Below are positions 7,571 to 16,008 of a stretch of DNA of 19,438 bases, piece by piece. Both the position numbers and the translations under genes were made by a program. The notes beneath the pieces are model-generated. The model was not told the origin of the DNA, searched no databases, and was given only the letters and a program-made list of their open reading frames with translations. The stretch is from an uncultured bacterium (GTDB taxonomy: Bacteria > Actinomycetota > Coriobacteriia > Coriobacteriales > Eggerthellaceae). Position 1 is the first letter of the stretch, and each line of letters starts with the position of its first letter. Location of the stretch: NCBI GenBank assembly GCA_905215035.1, contig CAJMOJ010000039.1, forward strand, positions 1-19,438, given 5' to 3'.

Positions 7571-8785
7571 CTAGACAACACGTACGTATTTACGCTTGCC
7601 TACTTGTACAACATGATCCTTAACTGCCTCGGGAGCGACATTGTAGGTTTTAGCAGAGACTGGCTCTCCATCAATCTTTACCGCGCCCCCATCGATCATG
7701 CGACGAGCGTCACCCACTGATTGAGTCATACCCGCATCATAAATAATCTTTGCAAGATATACTAAGCCATCATCATTGGGAGTAAGATCGGCGGCAAACT
7801 CTTTGATATCTTCGGGCATAGCATGGTTTTTAAATACACGATCAAACGCAGCTTCTGCCTCAGCTGCAGCAACCTCATCATAATACGCAGCAACAATATT
7901 TTGAGCGAGATCACGCTTCATACGATTAGGATGAAGCGTCTCCTGTGCAAGTCCCTCTTCAAGTGCATCAATATCAGTAACCGGCAGCGTTGAAGCAAGA
8001 CGATAGTATTTAACCATCAGCTCATCAGGAATAGACATGACTTTACCAAACATGTCATTAGGCTCATCAGTAAGACCAATATAGTTACCATAGCTCTTAG
8101 ACATCTTTTTAACGCCATCAGTGCCTTCAAGAAGCGGCAGCGTTAAGCAAACCTGAGGCTCCATACCCATCTTTTCCATAAGCTCTCGGCCAGCAAGCAA
8201 GTTAAAAAGCTGATCCGTTCCGCCAAGCTCAACATCAGCGTTGATAACCACTGAATCATATGCCTGCATGACAGGATAGAGAAACTCGTGCAAGCTGATT
8301 GGTTGACCCGAAGTATAACGATTATGAAAGTCGTCACGCTCCAAAATGCGTGCTACGGTAAAGTTGGAGAGCAGTTTTAAGAGCTCTTCCATGGAAAGAT
8401 CCAAAATCCACTCTGAGTTATAACGCAGGGTGGTTTTTTCAGGATCTAAAACTTTAAATGCCTGATCCACATACGTTTGTGCATTAGCTTTGATCTGCTC
8501 ACGTGAAAGCTGTGGACGAGTAGTGTTGCGCCCCGACGGATCTCCAATAAGGGCAGTGCCATCGCCAATAATAAGCGTAACCTGATGTCCTAAATCCTGG
8601 AATTGACGCAGCTTGCGAAGCGGCACCGCATGTCCCAGATGAATATCAGGAGCTGTTGGATCAACACCGAGCTTAACATTGAGTGGCTTATTCCGTTTGA
8701 GCTTCTCCATGAGAGCTTCTTCAGGCACAATCTGCGCCGCACCCGATTGAATAATATGGAACTGCTCTTCAGGAGTTAGCATCAT
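7571..8785 (-). CDS. tyrS: Tyrosyl-tRNA synthetase
   Basis: A 404-residue class I aminoacyl-tRNA synthetase that charges tRNA-Tyr in the cytoplasm. The HIGH motif appears as HLGH (49-52, within DPTAPDIHLGHAVPLRKLRQ) and the KMSKS loop is exact (227-231). The tyrosine pocket region is also visible (YPVMQAYDSVVINADVELGGTDQLFN). A C-terminal S4-like RNA-binding domain covers about 335-404 (SVGDARRMIDGGAVKIDG). The HLGH form, the length and the S4 tail fit the TyrZ-like branch. Two ATGs stand in tandem (8785 and 8782) behind AGAGAGG; spacing slightly favours the second. It converges with the methyltransferase gene and lies 227 bases downstream of the U32-type gene, so it may have its own promoter. 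Confidence 0.97.
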   Translation of the reverse strand: MMLTPEEQFHIIQSGAAQIVPEEALMEKLKRNKPLNVKLGVDPTAPDIHLGHAVPLRKLRQFQDLGHQVTLIIGDGTALIGDPSGRNTTRPQLSREQIKANAQTYVDQAFKVLDPEKTTLRYNSEWILDLSMEELLKLLSNFTVARILERDDFHNRYTSGQPISLHEFLYPVMQAYDSVVINADVELGGTDQLFNLLAGRELMEKMGMEPQVCLTLPLLEGTDGVKKMSKSYGNYIGLTDEPNDMFGKVMSIPDELMVKYYRLASTLPVTDIDALEEGLAQETLHPNRMKRDLAQNIVAAYYDEVAAAEAEAAFDRVFKNHAMPEDIKEFAADLTPNDDGLVYLAKIIYDAGMTQSVGDARRMIDGGAVKIDGEPVSAKTYNVAPEAVKDHVVQVGKRKYVRVV

Positions 8786-9012
8786 AAACCTCTCTTATTG
8801 GTGTCTGCATACCCAGTATTGCTCTTATTGTGCTTGCATTATGTTGAGCGCACTTTTTGTTGTTCGTAACAAACTATCTTAGCGCTATCAGATATTTTTT
8901 AGCATGGCATGAGCGCCCGCAGGACATATGAATAAGGCCGATGGGTTCCCACCCTTCTCACGATTTACCCGCGATAAGCAGTCCCATGCTCCTTTTATCC
9001 TCAAATCTATTC
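8786..9012 (-). other. 227-base intergenic leader upstream of tyrS
   Basis: This is the longest gap between same-strand genes in the window. AGCATGG (8901-8907) and CCATGCT (8984-8990) could close a domain of about 90 bases. Inside it is a small GGGTGGGAACCC element (8943-8954) and a GGAC/GTCC pairing next to the outer stem. Closer to tyrS, a short TTGTT/AACAA hairpin spans 8859-8871. On the - strand, CATAAT near 8838-8843 could be a -10 box, but no good -35 stands 17 bases before it. I recognise no known riboswitch, T-box or small RNA. It may hold the terminator of the upstream operon and the tyrS promoter. Confidence 0.3.
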
Positions 9013-11523
9013 CTAGCTAACTCCTCGGAATAGATGACCTGATGTAGTATCAGGAGCCTTAGAAACTCGATCGCCGCTCTTTTGCGCAATATCGCGTGCA
9101 CGAACTGCTCGCGCAACTGCCTTGGTCGTTTCTGCAACATTCATCAATGTGGTATCGACCATTACTTGAGAAACGCCTGCAGAAATAAGCTCTGGCATTT
9201 GATAAGCGATATCAAGCGAGACTGCATTATAGAGATGACTTCTCCCTGTAGAATCGGTCACGGCAGACATCTCAAACCCTTTACGATCTTTGAGATAATG
9301 CGGTGATTTACGCCGAACACACGTCGTGCAATCCTGATCACACGGACCCTGACTCATCAAAAGACAGTGTTCACACACCATAAGTTCTTGAGCACCCATG
9401 ATAGTAACACCCAAAGCCAAAGGCGCAAGTGAACCCAACTCTTCAATTTGAGTGAGAGATAGCTCAGGACTAAGCCAGACCTTTTCAACCCCAAGACGCG
9501 CCATAAGCGCCAAATCAAGCTCATTAGTTACGGGAATATTAGGGCCGACCTCAACCTGTGCTCCAATTTCAAGACAATGAACAACTTGCCCAATATTTTG
9601 ACAAAGAACAGGCGAATCGGGCTTTACTCGCTTGTAGATATCAAAACCGCCAGCACGATCCTCGTCCGTATCATGATGTACTACGGGAAGGACTGGAATG
9701 CACTGCTTAGGGTATCCCGCCTGTTCAGCAGTGGGGCTTACCTGCCCTGCTATGAGCGCCTCACCACGTCGATAGTTATGCACGGGCACGTAGATAAAAT
9801 CGGCACCAGCTTTCTTAGCCGCTCGAGCACAAGCAGGATTAGTGGCAAGTACACACACCTTACAAGCACCCTTGCGGAGACGTGGCGGTAAAACAGGCGA
9901 TGGGGTTTTATCAAGTGTACGACGATGATAAGAGGCAAGGAGCGCGTCTTGTAGTGCTTCAGCAGCGCGCGCACGCAACTTATGCAATGCCGAAAAACCC
10001 ATACCTACACCCTCATCAAGAGTGATTGCTAAATCGCTCAAAACAAACGGGGTGGTACCCAAACGATCAACATGATCAAACACTTCATCAACAGTGAGTG
10101 CTTTAGTGCGTGCGGGCTCAACAACATCGCCTTCAACCGAAACAGAAATATCGGGATGGACGACACTCGTAAAAGTCAAAGCTGCTGGCATACCTAAGGT
10201 CAGATTGAGAGTACCGGCGATGGGTACGCGAGGCTCTTCTGCCTTATCCTCAAAGGCCATTTGCGCATTGCGAACACGAAACACGCGATCACCCTTGCCC
10301 ACAGGATTCTTCACGTTCGTTACAACAGCGTAGCCTGACCTGTCGCGCACAAGCGCATCAATCGTGTGAACAAAATGACCTCTATTGGTCCAAAACTCAA
10401 TTACATCATTTTCGTGAAGTTGTCCCTCATCATCAATCACAACACGTCCATCACGTACTGATTGCACACGACCAATGCGTATGCCCCGATTATTAGGACG
10501 CCCATAACTCATGATCTCATTGCCGCGCTCATGCTCCATATAAGCAGTCGTAAACCCACGTGAAAATGCCTCTGAAAGCGTTTGTATTTGTTCAGCATCA
10601 GCACGGCCCACATAATCGTCGAGTGTCTTGTTGGTTGTTTCTCCAACCAACACCTCCTCATCAACAGCAGCAACTGGAGATACACTTTTGCGCTCTTGAG
10701 CAATATCATCAAGCAAAGCGCGATAGACCCCTACTACGTCATAAACGTATTCTGGTGATTTCATGCGCCCCTCAATCTTGAGCGATGACACACCAGTTCC
10801 TACGAGTTCAGGTAAGATCTCAGCCGTACAAAGATCTTTAGGAGACAAGAGATGTTCACCCGATGAAGGGAGATCCTTTTTTAAGGCGCGATTATGGAGA
10901 CTGTACGGCAAACGACAAGCTTGAGCACATCGTCCTCGATTTGCTGAACGTCCTCCAATCATGGAAGACATATAGCACTGCCCTGAATAACATACACAAA
11001 GAGCCCCATGAGCAAAGCATTCCACTTCAAGACCCAACTCTGCTGCCACCTGAACAAGATGCGCAATCTCTTCAATCGAGAGTTCTCGTGCAAGGGTCAC
11101 ACGCTTAATCCCGAGCGCAGACAACGCAACAAGTCCATCAGTATCATGAATGTTCATTTGCGTTGAAGCATGAACACGTGCGTCAGGCAACAATGTTGCA
11201 AGTTGAGCTGCAAGGCCCAAATCCTGCACAATGAATGCATCAACTCCAGCACGATAGGCTTGACGAGCAAGCTCGAGTGCGTCAGCTAGCTCTGAAGGCA
11301 ATATCACCGTATTAAGCGTCAAATAGATTTTTACCTCGCGCAGATGTGCATAATCACACGCCTGCGCCAACGTCTCAAGCGTAAAGTTATCTGCCGATCG
11401 ACGCGCATTAAATTGGTCTGCACCTAAATAGACGGCGTCAGCTCCTGCTGACACCGCCGCGTGTAAACATGTCATATTTCCCGCAGGAGCAAGAAGCTCA
11501 GGGATTCTTGTCGGTATTTGCAT
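9013..11523 (-). CDS. U32-family (RlhA-like) protein with C-terminal extension
   Basis: An 836-residue protein of the former peptidase U32 family. Members such as E. coli RlhA act in hydroxylation of 23S rRNA C2501, and others in tRNA or ubiquinone hydroxylation; the old collagenase label is doubtful. The N-terminal barrel starts with PELLAPAGNMTCLHAAV. It contains the family signature at 168-186 (ECFAHGALCVCYSGQCYMS), then GRCAQACR; Cys176, 183, 199 and 203 are the likely Fe-S ligands. A middle region (about 300-560) matches the domain that follows the barrel in RlhA-type proteins. The last 270 residues look like a second, divergent barrel half (VLATNPACARAAKKAGADFIYVP), carrying another Cys cluster at 717-735. 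The ATG at 11523 lies 5 bases after the lipoprotein stop, with GAGG 10 bases ahead. Confidence 0.87.
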   Translation of the reverse strand: MQIPTRIPELLAPAGNMTCLHAAVSAGADAVYLGADQFNARRSADNFTLETLAQACDYAHLREVKIYLTLNTVILPSELADALELARQAYRAGVDAFIVQDLGLAAQLATLLPDARVHASTQMNIHDTDGLVALSALGIKRVTLARELSIEEIAHLVQVAAELGLEVECFAHGALCVCYSGQCYMSSMIGGRSANRGRCAQACRLPYSLHNRALKKDLPSSGEHLLSPKDLCTAEILPELVGTGVSSLKIEGRMKSPEYVYDVVGVYRALLDDIAQERKSVSPVAAVDEEVLVGETTNKTLDDYVGRADAEQIQTLSEAFSRGFTTAYMEHERGNEIMSYGRPNNRGIRIGRVQSVRDGRVVIDDEGQLHENDVIEFWTNRGHFVHTIDALVRDRSGYAVVTNVKNPVGKGDRVFRVRNAQMAFEDKAEEPRVPIAGTLNLTLGMPAALTFTSVVHPDISVSVEGDVVEPARTKALTVDEVFDHVDRLGTTPFVLSDLAITLDEGVGMGFSALHKLRARAAEALQDALLASYHRRTLDKTPSPVLPPRLRKGACKVCVLATNPACARAAKKAGADFIYVPVHNYRRGEALIAGQVSPTAEQAGYPKQCIPVLPVVHHDTDEDRAGGFDIYKRVKPDSPVLCQNIGQVVHCLEIGAQVEVGPNIPVTNELDLALMARLGVEKVWLSPELSLTQIEELGSLAPLALGVTIMGAQELMVCEHCLLMSQGPCDQDCTTCVRRKSPHYLKDRKGFEMSAVTDSTGRSHLYNAVSLDIAYQMPELISAGVSQVMVDTTLMNVAETTKAVARAVRARDIAQKSGDRVSKAPDTTSGHLFRGVS

Positions 11524-11528
11524 GCTGT

Positions 11529-12032
11529 TTATGCCTCAGTTGCTTTGGTGTCGGCATCCTGCAAGGCAGCAAGACCATCGCTATAATGCTTCTGGATTTC
11601 AGCTAGTCTATCGTTATAGGTTGCATAATCAAAGCTTCCCCCTTCAGGAACTTTAATATCCTGATAGAGTTCCACGTATTTACTGAGCGCTGTCTGAAGC
11701 TCTTCTGCTCCCTTAACATATGATGCCTGAATATCGGTCATATCCTCAGGAACATCAAGGGCCTTAAGCTCATTTACCGCAGTAGCAACAGAGGATAACT
11801 GCGCGGTTAAGGAGAGTACTTCCCCGTCTTTAACTGCATTTGCAAAATCATCCATATTAGAATCAAACGTCTCCATAATAGTATTGACGCTTGACATATA
11901 TTGTCGATTCTTTGCCTGGTTTTCATGGCTTGCATTCTGCGGAGCACATCCCGCAAGCAAACATGCTGCAAGGGCAACCATAAGCACCGTTGCCATAAAT
12001 CGTATACGCGTAGAAGTGATCATACTTTGCAT
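11529..12032 (-). CDS. Small lipoprotein of unknown function
   Basis: A 167-residue protein with a clear lipoprotein signal: basic start (TSTRIRF), hydrophobic stretch 13-25 and lipobox LAGC with acceptor Cys29. It should be anchored to the outer face of the cell membrane. The mature part is charged and helical (about 40-165), with heptad-like segments (SVATAVNELKALDVPEDM; KYVELYQDIKVPEGGSFD), suggesting a small helical bundle. I do not recognise a named family. The start follows AAGGA with a short 3-base spacer; a second ATG three codons later is possible. It sits between a class A PBP gene (62 bases upstream) and the U32-type gene (5 bases downstream) in one likely operon, so a role at the cell envelope is reasonable but unproven. 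Confidence 0.82.
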   Translation of the reverse strand: MQSMITSTRIRFMATVLMVALAACLLAGCAPQNASHENQAKNRQYMSSVNTIMETFDSNMDDFANAVKDGEVLSLTAQLSSVATAVNELKALDVPEDMTDIQASYVKGAEELQTALSKYVELYQDIKVPEGGSFDYATYNDRLAEIQKHYSDGLAALQDADTKATEA

Positions 12033-12094
12033 AAATCCTTATTTCTTTCTTACTTATCTTTTTTGATTCTCAGTACTACCATTCACCTTTGTAA

Positions 12095-14332
12095 CTAGGC
12101 AGCCATACGCCCTGTTCCTGAAGAAGAGGTTGTGCCACCCGAGCCCGTTGAAGTAGATCCTCCACTGCCACCCGAGCTCGATCCTGTTGAACCTCCCGAA
12201 ATGGTGCCTGAACCAGACGATGAACCCGTTCCGCTACCGCTGGTAGAACCGCCTCCACCCGTGCTACCCGATGAAGTACTGCCTGAACCAGACGATGAGC
12301 TTGAACCGGTAGTTCCTCCTGAAATCACCGGAGGGGTAGTGTCTTCTGGCTCTTCGTAATCTTCATCATCGTCTTCATTGGCAGCTTCGCCTTCGGCAGA
12401 AACACCCGTGTCTTCGCCATAGTCATAACTCGAACCCGAACCAAAATCGGTTGTCGTATACTCGAGCTTCTCTTCGGACTCAGGGAACTCTTCAATAGGC
12501 TGATTTTGAAGCACTTTGCGCATAAAGTCACCAAAAATACCATCAGCAGCAATCCAAGAAGGCATCTTTACCTCATCACGCGCACCAAGCCAAATGGCAA
12601 CTGACATCTGTGGGGTGATGCCACAGAACCATTTATCTCTCCAATTCTCAGAGGTGCCCGTCTTACCAGCAACAGGTTGGCTTGTCCATAAGGCAGCATT
12701 GCGACCAGTGCCGCTTGTGATAACGCCCTCCATGACTTCTGTAGCAGCCTGGGTAAGCACCGTGTCAAGCACTTTCTCACCCTTAGTATCCGCCTGGAAA
12801 ATAATGGTGCCTTGTGAATCTTTAATCTGCTCAATACAGACCGCTTCATGACGAATACCGCCATTTGCAATGGTGGCATAAGCCTGAGCCATCTCACGTA
12901 CTGTTACCTCTTCAGCACCTAACGTAATTGAAGGATAGGCATCTAGCTGGGATTCAATACCACACTTTTTTGCCATCTCGACAACTTTGTCAGCGCCAAT
13001 TTCAGTGACCAGCTCAGCAAAGCCGGTATTTGATGATACGGCATACGCACTTGCAATCGAACGAGTGCCATACGAATGTCCACCGTAGTTTTCTACTTCC
13101 CAATCACCAATTTTAACGTGCGATGCGCAGTTTAAATTCGTATTAGGAGAAACCCCATCGGCAAGCGCGGCCAAAAGCGTAAAGGTCTTAAAAGAAGAAC
13201 CTGGCTGACGCTGCGCCTGAGTTGCTAAGTTAAATTGATTCGTATCATAATCACGACCGCCAATCATGGCACGAATGAATCCATTGTCAGGATCGACCGC
13301 TACAAGAGCGCCCTCAATATTGTCAGGAAACGACTTGAGCTTGTTGTTCATAGCCTCCTCAGCATAATCTTGCGTTTGAGGATCCAACGTTGTCGTTACA
13401 CGCAAGCCGCCCTTGAACACCTCATCAACTGAGAACTGATCGAGAAGCGTTTCGCGCACATAGCTCGTAAAATATTTGTACTTGTAGAGCCCATCGGCAT
13501 TTTCCGAACGCGTCACATTAAGCTCAATAGGAGTCGCTTTTGCCTCATCATATTGTTCTTGCGTAATAACATTGTGGGTACGCATGCGATCCAAGACAAG
13601 ATTGCGTCTATTCAGACAGTTTTCTGGATTGTCGATGGGATTGTTGTAGGTTGGAGATTGCGGAATACCAATCAACGTTGCAGCTTCTGGAATAGTAAGA
13701 TCTTTTGCGCTCTTAGAGAAATAGAGCTGAGAAGCCGCTTCAATGCCATAGGCACCTTGCCCATAATTGATGGTGTTGAGATACATGAGCAAGATTTGAT
13801 TCTTGTCATACATCCCTTCCAAATTTAACGAGATAAAAGCCTCACGTACTTTACGTTTAAGCGTTGCGTCTTGCGCTTCATCAGCCAAAATAGTATTACG
13901 TACAAACTGCTGCGTAATGGTGGAAGCACCCTCAGTCGCACCGCCCGTAATATTGTTGACTACCGCACGCATAATGCCGGCAATATCAACACCATTATGT
14001 TCATAGAAACGCTCATCTTCAGTAGCTACCGTGCCCTCTACAACATAGCGGGAAATATCATTGAGTGATGTGAGTGGCTCACGATTTTCAAGGTAAAACT
14101 CTGCAAGCAGTGTTGTTCCGTCACTGGCATACACCTTAGTTTTTTCCGCAACGTTATATGCTTTTGCGTCTTTGTAGTCAGGCAAATCCTGCAACCATAA
14201 AGCACCTACCGCAACGGCCGCAATACCACCTATACCAATTACAATAATCAAGACCGCAAGAACGATCATCACTTTCAAGAATGGTTGGCGTTTCTTTACG
14301 CCACCTCTATTTCTACGTGCACGAGAACTCAT
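12095..14332 (-). CDS. Class A penicillin-binding protein (bifunctional transglycosylase/transpeptidase)
   Basis: A 745-residue cell wall synthase anchored by one N-terminal helix (about 20-47) after a basic cytoplasmic tail. The glycosyltransferase GT51 domain (about 75-250) shows ATEDERFYEH with catalytic Glu105, GASTITQQ (135-142) and RKVREAF. The transpeptidase domain (about 335-615) shows SSFK with nucleophile Ser379, SSN (433-435) and KTGT (557-560). It polymerises lipid II glycan strands and cross-links peptides at the outer membrane face. After the catalytic domain comes an acidic stretch (about 640-664) and a tail of roughly 75 residues that is almost only Ser, Gly and Thr (671-745). 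A strong GGAGG precedes the ATG. It is the first gene of the likely PBP-lipoprotein-U32 operon. Confidence 0.96.
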   Translation of the reverse strand: MSSRARRNRGGVKKRQPFLKVMIVLAVLIIVIGIGGIAAVAVGALWLQDLPDYKDAKAYNVAEKTKVYASDGTTLLAEFYLENREPLTSLNDISRYVVEGTVATEDERFYEHNGVDIAGIMRAVVNNITGGATEGASTITQQFVRNTILADEAQDATLKRKVREAFISLNLEGMYDKNQILLMYLNTINYGQGAYGIEAASQLYFSKSAKDLTIPEAATLIGIPQSPTYNNPIDNPENCLNRRNLVLDRMRTHNVITQEQYDEAKATPIELNVTRSENADGLYKYKYFTSYVRETLLDQFSVDEVFKGGLRVTTTLDPQTQDYAEEAMNNKLKSFPDNIEGALVAVDPDNGFIRAMIGGRDYDTNQFNLATQAQRQPGSSFKTFTLLAALADGVSPNTNLNCASHVKIGDWEVENYGGHSYGTRSIASAYAVSSNTGFAELVTEIGADKVVEMAKKCGIESQLDAYPSITLGAEEVTVREMAQAYATIANGGIRHEAVCIEQIKDSQGTIIFQADTKGEKVLDTVLTQAATEVMEGVITSGTGRNAALWTSQPVAGKTGTSENWRDKWFCGITPQMSVAIWLGARDEVKMPSWIAADGIFGDFMRKVLQNQPIEEFPESEEKLEYTTTDFGSGSSYDYGEDTGVSAEGEAANEDDDEDYEEPEDTTPPVISGGTTGSSSSSGSGSTSSGSTGGGGSTSGSGTGSSSGSGTISGGSTGSSSGGSGGSTSTGSGGTTSSSGTGRMAA
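12205..12298. repeat. 19-bp direct repeat in the Ser/Gly tail coding region
   Basis: TGCCTGAACCAGACGATGA occurs at 12205-12223 and again at 12280-12298, 75 bases (25 codons) apart and in the same frame. It lies within the part of the PBP gene that encodes the Ser/Gly/Thr tail. In-frame repeats of this kind allow the tail to shrink or grow by recombination or slippage without breaking the gene. Confidence 0.75.
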
Positions 14333-14400
14333 GCTACCTCCATAATGCGTAATGAAAGGTATTTTATCATGACCGCTGCAAACGCCACAGCCAACACGCT

Positions 14401-14429
14401 ATTATGTCCACAAGTTTCGCGCATGTCTT
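14401..14429 (-). promoter_or_regulatory. Candidate promoter of the PBP operon
   Basis: Read on the - strand, AAGACA (14429-14424) and CATAAT (14406-14401) are separated by 17 bases. The -10 matches five of six consensus bases and the -35 four of six. It lies in the 129-base gap after argH and predicts a 5' leader of about 60 bases ending in GGAGG before the PBP start. The gap shows no obvious argH terminator. Confidence 0.45.
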
Positions 14430-14461
14430 ACGCAAAACCTACGCAGACGTATATACAAAAC

Positions 14462-15853
14462 TTACGCAAGCGCCTCTTTTTCTTCCGCAAGACGAACACG
14501 TCCAAGCTCAAGCTGCTCTGCTACAACGCTGTTACCGGTACCGCCATAGGTAGTACGCGCCGCAACAATTGCCTCAAGATTGAGTGCTTGGGTAATATCA
14601 GCTTCAAATAACTCAGACTCTGCCTTAAAGTCTTCAAGGGCAAGATCATCAAGATCGCAACCACGCTTATCACACAATAAAACAAGGTGACCAACTACCT
14701 CATGAGCCTTGCGGAAGGGCATACCCTTTTTAGCAAGATAATCAGCAACATCGGTTGCTGCCAAATAACCCTTTTTCGCCTGCGCCGCCATTGCATCGTT
14801 GTTAATAGTCATGGTGGCAATCATGCCTGCCATGCACACATAACAATCGTGCAGGGTCTTGCATGCATCAATAACGCCTTCTTTGTCTTCCTGTAAATCC
14901 TTGTTATATGCAAGAGGGAGGCTCTTCATAGTCATCAAAAGCGCCATAAGATCTCCCACAACACGGCCCGACTTACCACGAATCAACTCCGCAAAATCTG
15001 GATTTTTCTTTTGAGGCATGATAGAAGAACCCGTAGAGTAAGCATCAGAGAGCGTAATAAAGCCAAACTCTGAGGTTGACCATAAAATAATCTCTTCGGA
15101 TAAACGCGATAGATGAATCATAGAGACAGCGCACGCATAATCAAGATCAAGCAAAAAATCACGATCAGACACCGCATCCATTGAATTGGGAATCAAGGAA
15201 GCAAAGCCAAGCTCTGTCGTCGTCTTTTCACGGTCAAGCGGATAGGTTGTACCAGCAAGCGCCGCTGAACCAAGAGGGTTAGCGTCAGCAGCAGCGTACG
15301 CTTGCGCCAAGCGATTATAATCACGAGCAAACATCCAAAAATATGCCATAAGATGGTGTGCCAACAAGACAGGTTGAGCATGTTGCATGTGCGTATAACC
15401 AGGAAGAACGACATCATTATTTTGCGCTGCAAGTTCAAGAAGTGCCTCTTGAAGCGCAAGATTAGCTTCTTGTAAGTCACGAGCCAACTGTTTAGCATAC
15501 AGGCGCGTATCAGTAATAACTTGATCGTTACGCGAACGACCAGTATGCAAACGGGCTCCTGCGTCACCGATTTTTTGCGTCAATACCTTTTCGATAGACA
15601 TATGGATGTCTTCGTCATTGATATCAAAAATGAAATCCCCTGCTTCAATACTTGCTTCAATCTCATCAAGGCCCGCAACAATGGCTTGCGCATCTTCATC
15701 TGAAATAACACCTTGCTGGGCAAGCATGCGTGCATGCGCTTTGGAGCCTGCAATATCTTGGCGATACATTGCCTTATCAACAGGAAGCGACGCGCCAAAC
15801 TCTTGCGTAAACTCACTTACTCCTTGTTCAAATCGACCAGACCATAATGCCAT
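14462..15853 (-). CDS. argH: Argininosuccinate lyase
   Basis: A 463-residue member of the fumarase/aspartase superfamily that splits argininosuccinate into arginine and fumarate, the last step of arginine synthesis. Three conserved regions are visible: HTGRSRND (103-110), GYTHMQHAQP with the catalytic His near 155-158, and the signature GSSIMPQKKNPD (275-286) whose serine loop provides the catalytic base. The N-terminus MALWSGRFEQG is typical. A longer reading from a TTG at 15862 is rejected because the TTG abuts the GGGGG ribosome site. The ATG at 15853 lies 10 bases after it. The gene is separated from argG by 155 bases that contain an intrinsic terminator. Confidence 0.98.
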   Translation of the reverse strand: MALWSGRFEQGVSEFTQEFGASLPVDKAMYRQDIAGSKAHARMLAQQGVISDEDAQAIVAGLDEIEASIEAGDFIFDINDEDIHMSIEKVLTQKIGDAGARLHTGRSRNDQVITDTRLYAKQLARDLQEANLALQEALLELAAQNNDVVLPGYTHMQHAQPVLLAHHLMAYFWMFARDYNRLAQAYAAADANPLGSAALAGTTYPLDREKTTTELGFASLIPNSMDAVSDRDFLLDLDYACAVSMIHLSRLSEEIILWSTSEFGFITLSDAYSTGSSIMPQKKNPDFAELIRGKSGRVVGDLMALLMTMKSLPLAYNKDLQEDKEGVIDACKTLHDCYVCMAGMIATMTINNDAMAAQAKKGYLAATDVADYLAKKGMPFRKAHEVVGHLVLLCDKRGCDLDDLALEDFKAESELFEADITQALNLEAIVAARTTYGGTGNSVVAEQLELGRVRLAEEKEALA

Positions 15854-15903
15854 GGTATTCAAGCCCCCTTTTGGTTTTTATCGTATTCTTGCTATTGTGC
15901 CCC

Positions 15904-15947
15904 AAAACAAAATGACCGATCACGGTATTACCCAAATGATCGGTCAT
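15904..15947 (-). terminator. Intrinsic terminator between argG and argH
   Basis: ATGACCGATCA (15912-15922) and TGATCGGTCAT (15937-15947) form a perfect 11-bp stem with a 14-base loop. On the - strand the stem is followed directly by TTTGTTTT, so transcripts from argG should stop here. No convincing promoter for argH is seen in the roughly 50 bases that follow. Confidence 0.75.
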
Positions 15948-16008
15948 CATTACTTGTAGTGACTTGAAAGAACTACGGATGATTCACTGATTGAATCCTC
16001 TCTGCATG

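Noticed and set aside
8930..8960. T-box-like AGGGTGGGAACC upstream of tyrS on the - strand
   Set aside because: The core deviates from AGGGTGGNACCGCG. TGGG would pair with a C discriminator, but bacterial tRNA-Tyr has A. There is no room or visible Stem I with a UAC specifier between the U32 stop and this point.
8958..8987. Nine-codon reading frame (MGLLIAGKS) preceded by AAAAGGAGC, a possible tyrS leader peptide
   Set aside because: It contains no tyrosine codon, the ribosome site is too close to the ATG, and no terminator/antiterminator pair follows it.
8901..8990. Possible tRNA or tRNA-like gene suggested by a 7-bp outer stem
   Set aside because: There is no T-loop consensus, anticodon arm or D-arm. 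The stem alone could arise by chance in a window of this size.
12132..12359. Pro/Glu/Val-rich open frame on the + strand
   Set aside because: It is the antisense of the repetitive Ser/Gly/Thr codons of the PBP tail; composition keeps the frame open. No ribosome site or homologous protein features.
15193..15567. 124-codon open frame on the - strand
   Set aside because: It is an out-of-frame shadow of argH, whose own frame carries all the catalytic motifs.
15981..15997. GATTCA-N5-TGAATC inverted repeat beside the argG stop, considered as an ARG box
   Set aside because: ArgR boxes read TGAAT then ATTCA; here the halves are in the opposite order. The site is downstream of argG, not at a promoter of the arg genes.
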